Assembly (NCBI GenBank): GCA_033398695.1
Contig: CM065802.1
Coordinates: 137,316,096-137,380,095, forward strand
Source: Orobanche coerulescens
Taxonomy: Eukaryota; Streptophyta; Magnoliopsida; Lamiales; Orobanchaceae
Length of the DNA: 64,000 nucleotides
Reading direction: 5' to 3'
In this document: piece by piece, positions 56,311 through 64,000 of the stretch
Position numbering within the stretch: position 1 is the stretch's first letter
Layout of the letters: each line of letters opens with the position of its first letter
Notes under the pieces: generated by a model
The model's input: only the letters and a program-made list of their open reading frames with translations
What the model was told of the DNA's origin: nothing
Databases searched by the model: none
Made by a program: the position numbers and the translations under genes

Positions 56311-57289
56311 AGGGATCCCCTTGCTACAGTCCTGCCGACGAATAAATGTGATAGTCCCCCACATACAATCTTGCAGGTTGTCCATACAAATAATCTACCC
56401 ATGGCGATATGGATGAACACAACTGTCAGACCTCAAGTAACATGGTTGTTCGATCGACTAGGTTGAAAGCATTTGTGAAGTCTACAGTGAGCATGGTAAG
56501 GCTCTGGTCTTCATGGTATTTATTAACAAATCCGTTTACTGTGTGAAGGATTGCCTCCGCTCCACCGAAAAATCCAACTCCAAATTGAAAATCCTGTAAG
56601 TATGATGTCATATCTTTTCCAACTCCTTTCATAGCGACTTTGGACACCAAACGTGCCAAATTTTCCCGACAGCAATGGGGCGAATGCTCTTATCTGGCTT
56701 AAGGAGGGGTGTCAAGGGATCGGATGCGATGTACTCTGCAAGTCTAAGCGGACATATTCCTCCGAGCCACTGATTAACAACCAGCGTGATAGCCGTAGCT
56801 AAATCATTAGTGAAGGCTTATCCTTCCCCATAAAAAGCATCTAAAAGATGTTGTGCTCATAGACCATCCCTTCCACATGATGTTTCGTTAGGAAAAGATT
56901 TTATGCAGCTTAGAACATTTCCCACTTCTGCGATTAGAGGTGCTTCCTGCAAAGGGGTAGCTGGTTTCAAAGGAGGAGGCACAATTGTGTGTTTGTCCTT
57001 AAGTGCTTTCCTTGTAACTTCATTGTTTGGCGTACCCCTGATGAACTAATAGATTTGACCGCTATTGTGAAATGGCCATCAGCTACCTTGCGCAAAGAGG
57101 TTGTCACGTTAGTGCCCAATCTACTTTCATCCTCCTTATCAACACTGAGCCCTAAATATCCAGTTCTTGGCTCCTTTAAAATCTCCCTCACCAGGTTGTG
57201 TGATACGATATGGGCTAGTGGAGGAGATGATTTGGTGATCGACGTAGAAGACCATGCACACCAGGCACATGCACGTCGAATCACTGACC
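56311..57289 (-). pseudogene. RT-like gene, N-terminal piece (RT fingers and palm)
   Basis: Starting from the right, the minus strand encodes CAWCAWSSTSITKSSPPLAHIVSHNLVREILKEPRTGYLG, then TSLRKVADGHFTIAVKSISSSGV. A shifted segment SFPNETSCGRDGL and PLLKPDKSIRPIAVG-like remnants follow, then ARLVSKVAMKGVGKDMTSYLQDFQFGVGFFGGAEAILH. TVDFTNAFNLVDR carries the catalytic Asp of RT motif A. The piece ends at CSKGIP, half of motif B, at the element C junction. The rest is at 21364-22527 and 10557-11010. The upstream N-terminus is cut by the copia D LTR (flank TGACC). Stops and shifts occur throughout. Confidence 0.83.
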
Positions 57290-59263
57290 TATTGGGAGTA
57301 TGCAATCGAATGCCACTCAGAGGATATTGAGTGAGGGCATTATACTTGTAATTATGTAAATCATTTGTATAAGGCAATGAATGTTTCTTTATTTACTGGT
57401 AGTTACTGGCATTCCTAACTCGTAAATATACATATAGAAACTAGTCCGTGCATTTGAGAGTAAAACGTTCCACTCCTTATTGGATAAGGGGGTCGGCACT
57501 GGAAAGGTTATAGCTCAAATACTTAATCGTTCGCAAGTCGATGAAACCTGACTGGGCGTTAAGTTTATGTGAAGACTTGTATTACGTGTTCTTTGATATG
57601 GAGAATGCCTGTCGAACGCTAATGGTTAGTGGGAGCAGACGTTGTAGGTATGCTGATTGGATTAGTATACTCGAACCGACTCACCCTCGATTCGTCACAC
57701 GGATTTCACTCCGGGACAGCCAATGATGGAATCGAAAGGTTGTGATAGGTATTCGTGAACCTTTGACTTGAGGATTTAGTAGGGATGTGCTTGTGACGTC
57801 AAGATTTTCATTAGAGTAGTTCGACCCTGTAAACCAGAAGGTGGGGCTCAACCTCGATGTGCATCTTGACGGGCAAGTAGCAGGTCCTACTGAATACCAA
57901 GATAGAATTCTTTATCCCGTTAGTGAGCGGGCTATATGTCCTATGCGGTTATTGGCAGATAAGATCATAAGTCTTTGGCTAGAGCCTTGGAGCTAGCTGT
58001 ATTAGATACACGAGAGCTCGATGATCTCGATTTGCATTAACGCATGCATAGCGTCAAGTACAGATAGGGTTTGACTGACCGTGACGCTATAACTTGATCG
58101 GGACATTTGAAAGAAGGGTTTATATGTATACTGGTATTCACGACAGAATGGTTCTTGAATGATCCCATCAGTCGTTCTCGGGGGTACAAGCAGTGTAGCC
58201 GCCAGGCTGGCTAGGTGGTGCTACTACTCTTTGGTTCCTCCCATTGCTGACTGAGACGGACGTACCGAGTCGCGCAATAGGATTGACGACAGAATGAATC
58301 AAGCTAATTCTCTCATTATAAATATTAAATATTCGATATCTAATTAATTGGGACATTGCATGTCTAAATTGATTTATTGGATAAATTAATTTACGGCCTA
58401 ATGCATTAAATAAATTACTGTGTGATTAATTTAATTCATAGATATAATTATTTCTTGGAGAAATTAATTATATTATTTTGTATTTGATATGATTAATTAA
58501 TTAGATTAATTAATTGATATAAATACATCAGAACGGAATTAGAGTTTATCTGTTTGGACTCACGGGAGTACGAAACGAACCGAACTCGTCCAATTTCCTC
58601 TTTATGGCCGCCCCATATCCACCCACCTTCCCCTTAGTCTTTGTCTCTATTTTTTTAATGGAAACCAAAGACTTAAGAGATTTGGAATCTCTTATTATAT
58701 TGTGAAGGGTGTCTTTATTAGGTGGATTTGAAGAATAATAAGTAGAAAACTATCACTTGTCATGTAGAGTCTTCTCACGGCATATAAGAGAGAGAGAGAG
58801 AAATTTTCTCTCCAGCTTCTTCTTCACCATTTTTCTTCATTCTTTTCTTACATAATTTTCTTAGAGATAAATTGTGAGAAAAGATTGAGAGATTGTGAGT
58901 TATACACTTAGAGTGTAAAATTCATATTTGATAGCTTCATCATCCGATTCTAGCCGTAACCTTGGAGGTTAATTGGGTGATCGTCGTTCTGTTCGTTTCT
59001 ATGGAGCGTGACAAGTAGAGACGCGGTATTTTTGGCGTTGGATCATCCAAGGGCTTGGATCACTTTGGATCGTAGCTTGGGGAATAGCTCAAGAGAAGAA
59101 CACCATATAATCAACGGACTACGAGGGTATGATTTCGAATCTTCCTTTGTTTATTTTATATTCGTATATGCATAGCTCGATCGATCCTCGTAGGGATTCG
59201 GATCGAATTAATTTCGTTTTACCGCTTCCGCTGGGCCTTCGTTTTAGGCACCGAATCCCAACA
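57290..59263 (+). repeat. 5' LTR of copia D
   Basis: 1974 bp, starting TATTGGGAGTATGC (mutated from TGTTAGGAGTATGCC in the solo copy) and ending GAATCCCAACA. A TATA-like box GATATAAATAC is at 58516-58526. Confidence 0.93.
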
Positions 59264-59267
59264 GTGG

Positions 59268-59865
59268 TAGAGATGTTAAACAGGCTAGCCCTAGCGGTTC
59301 CGGGCTAGCCCGTTGGTCCTGGCCAAAAAAGCCCGGATTTAAACGGGCTACGAAATATCGGCACTAACCCTAACCCTAACGGTCTTTAGGCTAAACGGGC
59401 TAAATATTTAAAAAATCTATTTTTTAGTTTTTTATAAGTCGTAATTCAAAAAAAAAAACAGTAACAATATATTTTATATTTATAGTAACAAATATACTAT
59501 AATAAATATAACAAAAAATACACTTTTATGTATATGCATATATATATATATATATAGACACACACACTATATTAACAAATACAATAATAATATATATTAT
59601 ATATAATATTAATATATGTTATATATATAATATTAATATATGTTATATAAATATAGTATTACTGTAAGTTGAAATTAACAATATATATATATCGGGATTC
59701 GGGCTAGCCCTAGCGGGCTTCGGCTAGCCCTAACGAGATTCGGGCTAAACGGTCCGGGCCAAAAAACCCCGGATTTAAACGGGCTAGAAAATATCGGCCC
59801 TAACCTGGTTTTTTGGCGAGTTAAACGGGCCAGCCCGCCAGGCCCGAGCCCGTTTAACATCTCTA
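59268..59865. mobile_element. hAT-like MITE between LTR and primer-binding site
   Basis: 598 bp with perfect 14-bp inverted ends TAGAGATGTTAAAC. The flank AGTGG is duplicated (59263-59267, 59866-59870) and extends to AGTGGTA if the terminal TA is counted as target. Both arms repeat a block of about 45 bp with GGATTTAAACGGGCTA and AAATATCGGC, around an AT-rich core (59400-59690). There is no transposase. The ends resemble hAT elements, but an 8-bp duplication is not seen. It separates the PBS from the LTR by about 600 bp. Confidence 0.85.
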
Positions 59866-59867
59866 AG

Positions 59868-59878
59868 TGGTATCAGAG
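59868..59878 (+). other. Primer-binding site of copia D, displaced
   Basis: TGGTATCAGAG, the standard tRNA-Met-type copia site, now separated from the LTR end (59263) by the MITE. Confidence 0.85.
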
Positions 59879-60124
59879 AGAGGTCTTGCGATCGTATATA
59901 TGATATTTAGCATTTAGAATGCTTGTTTTGTGATTTAGAATCACTTTGATAATCCTAGATATTTAATTGTTCGTCGTAGTGACGTTTTTCCGTAATTTTC
60001 TGTTATGGTATAAATCAGGTTTTTCTTGGAAACATGATTTATATTAATAATATATAAATCAGGAATAACAGGATTTTGGAAATCTGCCGGAAAACGAGTT
60101 GTATGCAATCGTTGGGCGATATAC

Positions 60125-60690
60125 GATACAGCTGCCTGACAGTGGCCGAGCGCGTTGCTGTATGCGACCGAGCGTTGCTGTAGGCTGTCGAGTCAGTGCC
60201 GAGCGGGTCCTGTAGGCGGTCGAGCGCATTGCTGTATGCGGCCGAGCGCGTTGTTGTATCCGGCCGAGTGCTTGCTGGATCCGGCCGAGCGCTTGCTGTA
60301 TCCGGCCGAGCGCGTTGCTGTATCCGACCGAGTGCTTGCTGGATCCAGCCGAGTGCTTGTTGTATCCGGACGAGTACGTGTTGTATTCTGCCGAGCGTTG
60401 CTGTAGGCTGCCGAGTCAGTGCCGAGTGGGTCCTGTAGGCGGCCGAGCGCGTTGTTGTATCCGGCCGAGTGCTTGCTGAATCCGGCCAAGTGCTTGCTGT
60501 ATCCGGCCGAGCGCGTTTATGTATTCGGCCAAGTGCTTTCTGTATCCGGCCGAGTGCTTGTTGTATTCTGTCGGGCGTGTCCTGACAGCGGCCGAGTGCT
60601 TGCTGTATCCGGCCGAGTACGTGCTGTATTCTGCCGGCACGTCCTGTACGCTGCCGAGTAGGGTGCCTGGTGCTGCTTGGCAGTTTTCAG
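60125..60690 (+). repeat. Minisatellite of 20-22 bp in the copia D leader
   Basis: About 25 imperfect units of the form CCGAGYGCTTGCTGTATCCGG, many containing CGGCCG. A higher-order segment (TAGGCTGYCGAGTCAGTGCC to TGTATCCGG) occurs twice, near 60180 and 60407. The long frames crossing it on both strands (AERLLYPAERV-type repeats) are repeat by-products. Confidence 0.9.
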
Positions 60691-61864
60691 GCTGTCCGGC
60701 ACTGGGTATCGTTTTTCAGTATATTTTCGATAATTGATTTTCTCAGTATTAAAATCATTACTTTAGAATTTTTGATGAGGGAAAATTCAAAGAAAATATT
60801 TTAAGGGTTCACTACGGACGAAAATTAAATTGTCCATTATTGTTGAATTGATTGGATCAATTCTATTTATTGTTGATTATATATTGATTAGATCAATGTA
60901 ATTTTCTCGCTTTCCATTTATATAGTATTTATTGGATGAATGCTTTTGAATGGGGATGTGGTTCGTGGACTTATTTTTTAAATCGTTCGTTTTATTCGAT
61001 TGGGTTGTAAAGGCCGTTTTGAGCCAATTTATTTTACTAGAAATATTTGTATCTAGGATGCAATTTTTCAATGTAAAATTTATATGTAATGACGAAGACC
61101 GGAGGAAAATCCGTTTCGAGAAGACGAAGATTCAAGACGAAGACTTGTAATTAGATTACAGAGTTTTTGTTTTCTAGGAACGGTCCATGAACCACATGTT
61201 GGTAGAAACTAGGTTGTGAATGGTTGTTTCATATTGAATGAATGCCACAAATGCGCTTTAATGAATTAATATGCAAAGTGTAACATTTAATCGCGAAAAT
61301 TCTCCCACTTCAAATTATTAAGTTTATAAGGTTTCAAGGTTTTCCTTCCCTCCATCGAGTTTTCGGGAAATTGAAATCCAAACCGGATGTGCTATGCTTC
61401 CGAGTTATCAGAGTAGTCGTTCGGGGAGAACGGATAAATTACCGGGAGCACATTGGATGCCTTCGGTTGGAGCAAATTTTATCCCTAGAAACCTGATAGG
61501 TTGCCGGATAAGATTCAATTGTGAAACTGATTTACGTCGATGGTATAAACTTAACTTGTTCATGAACCATAGAAACCTTATAGGTTAAGGGGAGTGAACA
61601 AGGGGAAAAAGAAGATCGAATCATCCATTAGATGGGTTGGTGTTGGACACCACTTTCTGAAAATTAATAGACTAGAAACCTGTTCTGTTGCCCTCTATTA
61701 AAATTTATAAAGAACTCGATCACCACTATGAAGTAGAGCGATGATACTTCCGGTTTTCACATCGGAGTGTGTTATTCCGATAAAAATAGTGGGAGCTGGG
61801 TAAAAAGAATAGAAAAGACCTTAATTCTATACTTAGATCATAATTAAACGAGTCACTAATTAAT
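60691..61864 (+). other. Copia D leader, remainder
   Basis: Mostly AT-rich non-coding sequence between the minisatellite and gag. Short ORFs have no recognisable features. Confidence 0.6.
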
Positions 61865-62779
61865 ATGTCATACTTAAATGCAGACATAACTCTCAATATA
61901 ACAATGAATCCACTCGTAATTCTACTCGAGAAGAACACCCTGATTGGACCTAACTTTGTGGATTGGCTCCACAATATGATAATTGTCCTTAGTATAGAGG
62001 CACTAGGATACGTCTTGGAGACGGACATTTCGGCGCCTCCTGTGCGGACCAGAGCCAATCAGGAAGAGATTGAAAACCACGAAAAGTGGGTTAAGGATGA
62101 CGTAAAGGTCTGTGCTTACATGATGGCTTCTATGTCTAATGAGCTTCAGAGAGCTCATGAGAAAATGCCTTCTGCTAGGCAGATTCTATCTCACTTAACC
62201 GAGCTTTATGGTGAGCACAGCAGAACTGCTAGATATGAGATATCCAAGCAACTGTTCGGTGCAAGGATGAAGGAAGGTGAGAAGGTTGGGGAACACGTCC
62301 TCAAAATGATATCCATGATTGAGAGATTGGAGGCTCTTGATTTTAAAATGGATACTTCTCTCCAAACCGACCTTATCATACAGTCTCTCCCTGATTCCTT
62401 ATCACAGTTTGTTATGAACTTCAACTGCAATGAGATTGCATGTAATTTAGCTGGGCTAATGAACAAACTTGTGACCACTCAGTCTCAGATGAAGACTCCG
62501 CGGATGAAGGAGTCTGCTCTTGTGATTTCTTCTGGACCTCGGAGGTCTAAGAACAAGAAGAAAAAGACCATGAAGCAGGCTGGACCACATGTCAAGGACT
62601 TCAAGGGCAAGGGAAAGGCCCCAACGGTTCCGAAGAACAAGAAGAAGAAGGATGCTTGTCTCAAGTGCGGTGAGCTGGGCCACTGGGCTAGAGACTTTCC
62701 GATTCTTCATGGCACTTCAGGTACAGAACTTTTAGTTTTGGAAACAAATTGGTTTGCTACTGTATTTTCTACTTCCTAG
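61865..62779 (+). CDS. Copia D gag
   Basis: An open frame of 304 codons from ATG 61865 (MSYLNADITL). Residues about 20-215 are the copia gag (UBN2-type) domain: LIGPNFVDWLHNMIIVLSIEALGYVLE, MASMSNELQRAHEKMPSARQILSHLTELYGEHS, ISKQLFGARMKEGEKVGEHVLKMISMIERLEAL and IIQSLPDSLSQFVMNF. A Lys-rich linker and the knuckle CLKCGELGHWARDFP follow, where the last Cys is replaced by Phe. It would form the particle and bind RNA. It is the longest gag frame in the window without an internal stop, though the knuckle change weakens the case for activity. Confidence 0.9.
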   Translation: MSYLNADITLNITMNPLVILLEKNTLIGPNFVDWLHNMIIVLSIEALGYVLETDISAPPVRTRANQEEIENHEKWVKDDVKVCAYMMASMSNELQRAHEKMPSARQILSHLTELYGEHSRTARYEISKQLFGARMKEGEKVGEHVLKMISMIERLEALDFKMDTSLQTDLIIQSLPDSLSQFVMNFNCNEIACNLAGLMNKLVTTQSQMKTPRMKESALVISSGPRRSKNKKKKTMKQAGPHVKDFKGKGKAPTVPKNKKKKDACLKCGELGHWARDFPILHGTSGTELLVLETNWFATVFSTS

Positions 62780-64000
62780 ATACTGGATTCCGGTGCTAGT
62801 TCTCATATTTGTACCGTGAATAAGGATCTGGAACAAAGTAGGAAGCTTGAGCTGGAGAAGTTATGAACACAGTCGAAAGCGGGCATAGTGTCGAGGCGAC
62901 CGACATAGGATCACTTCTTTTTAGAATCCGGCTTTGTTTTGACTTTAGAAGATGTACTTGTTTTGCCCAAGGGGCACAAAAACATTGTATCCATTCCGAT
63001 CATGGATCGAAAAGACTTTTCATTTTTCATTGGTGGTGGTTCCTGCAAAATTTATTTCAGAAATAAACTAGTGGGTACTGCTACATTGTTAAATGGATTG
63101 TATCATCTAAATCTCAGCAACAAAGTAGTTGTGAATATTATGACTAAAAAACATGGTAGGGATGAAACCAATCAAGTTTTGTAATGGCATCTTAGACTTG
63201 GTCATGTTGGTCAGACCAAGGTTTACCAGATGGAAAAAGATGGACTTATGTGTCCATTGGGATTGGATCCCTTTCCTACTTGTGAATCTTGTCTTAAAGG
63301 CAAAATGACTAAGTCCCCCTTCACAGGGATTTTTGAAAGAGCCGCTGATAAACTGGGATTAATCCATACTAACGTATGTGGTGCTTTGGAAGCAGCATGT
63401 GACGGATATCAATATTTCACTACTTTTGCAGATGATCAAACTAGGTATGGTTATGTATTCTTAATGAAACATAAATCCGAGGCCTTTGAGAAATTCCAGG
63501 AATTCAAGGCCCTAGTCTAGAAACAATCTTGTAATCATATCAAAGCACTTCGGTCGGACTGAGGTGGCGAGGATATGAGTATGGAGTTTAACAAGTTCCT
63601 GAAGGAACATGGAATAGTATCACAACTAACACCTCCAGCCACTCCTCAGTTAAATGGTGTGTCAGAAAGAAGGAACCGGACCTTGTTGAACATGGTCCGT
63701 TGCATGCTGGGCTATACTGACTTACCGATTTACCTGTGGGGGTATGCACTCCTGACTGCCGCTTACATCTTGAACATATATCCTTCCAAATCCGTTCCTA
63801 AAACTCCACATGAGATGTGGGAGGACAGGAAACCAAGTCTTAATCACATTAGGATTTGAGGATGTCCTCAAGAGGACTAAGGTGGATAAAATGGAAGCGA
63901 GGTTCGTGAGGAGACGTTTCATTGTATTCCCATCTGAGACGATGGGTTATCTTTTTTATATTCCCAAAGATCGAAAGATCGTTGTTGCCTTGCATGCACA
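62780..64000 (+). pseudogene. Copia D protease and integrase (partial)
   Basis: Directly after the gag stop, in the same frame: ILDSGASSHICTVN, an aspartic protease active site. Stops and a shift follow (62863-62930), then LTLEDVLVLPKGHKNIVSI and LVGTATLLNGLYHLNL. After TAA 63182 come the integrase zinc motif WHLRLGHVGQTK...CESCLKGK, LIHTNVCGAL (first catalytic Asp is Asn) and FTTFADDQTRYGYVFLMKHKSEAF. LRSD then stop then GGE keeps the second Asp, with CGA changed to TGA. NGVSERRNRTLLNMVRCMLG has the Glu. After TGA 63857 sequence like KRTKVDKMEARFVRRRFIVFPSET continues to the edge. Confidence 0.9.

Larger units (their letters stand above)
57290..64000 (+). mobile_element. Copia D element (5' LTR to integrase), runs off the window
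   Basis: 5' LTR 57290-59263, then a MITE, the tRNA-Met-type PBS, a leader of about 2 kb with a minisatellite, gag (61865), protease (62780) and integrase (63190-63860) in copia order. RT, RNase H and the 3' LTR lie to the right. It is the same family as the solo LTR at 6092-8064. LTRs near 2 kb and the integrase sequence suggest a Tork/Angela-like lineage (low certainty). Stops and an integrase active-site change make it inactive. Confidence 0.92.

Noticed and set aside
59364..59384. Telomere-like CCCTAACCCTAA repeat
   Set aside because: Only two to three units, inside the MITE arm, and part of a longer block repeated in the other arm. Not a telomere remnant.
60155..60737. Repeat-protein genes on both strands in the copia D leader
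   Set aside because: Open frames created by the 20-22 bp minisatellite, with no start context and no non-repeat domain.

Overview
The window is repeat-dominated nuclear DNA of a flowering plant, probably a eudicot. Evidence: Ty3/gypsy elements of the Tat and Athila types, Ty1/copia elements of the Sirevirus type and one other type, a gag-only TR-GAG-like element, a large non-coding LTR element, an L1-type LINE carrying ORF1, and a hAT-like MITE. I see no intact host gene, no rRNA and no complete tRNA gene. Almost every coding region is broken by stops or frameshifts.

Layout. 1-5359: a Tat element on the minus strand with its 5' LTR at 4433-5359; its 3' part lies left of the window. 5360-6091: unclassified. 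6092-8064: solo LTR of a copia family ('copia D') with target duplication GTTCC. 8070-10556: AT-rich DNA with a 441-bp tandem duplication. 10557-57289: one minus-strand reverse-transcriptase gene of a LINE-like, R2-organised family, cut into three pieces. A complete Athila element (11011-21363, duplication CTCTC) separates its C-terminal pieces. A gag-only Sirevirus-like element ('element C', 22528-56310) separates its N-terminal piece. 57290-64000: a copia D element, from its 5' LTR into integrase, running off the right edge.

Inside element C sits a Sirevirus with a third ORF (25294-54650, duplication GCAAG). It has been hit four times: a TR-GAG-like element in its 5' LTR (25410-29608, AGGCC), a large LTR element with 3-kb LTRs in gag (32046-40558, AAAAT/AAAAC), an ORF1-only LINE in gag (41581-43791, 13-bp duplication), and a Tat solo LTR in ORF3 (to 52455, TACCC). 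The edge of that solo LTR was later caught in a 718-bp tandem duplication. The order of events follows directly from the nesting: RT gene, then element C, then Sirevirus, then its four insertions, then the tandem duplication.

Two patterns cross the element boundaries. First, several unrelated families carry arrays of short palindromes containing two CpGs (CGATCG, CGTACG, CGGCCG, CCGCGG and relatives), mostly just upstream of the U3 TATA box. Second, paired repeats differ mainly at CAG, CTG and CCGG sites, often by small indels. This could be a sequencing artefact at CHG methylation or a real mutational process, and it accounts for many of the apparent frameshifts.
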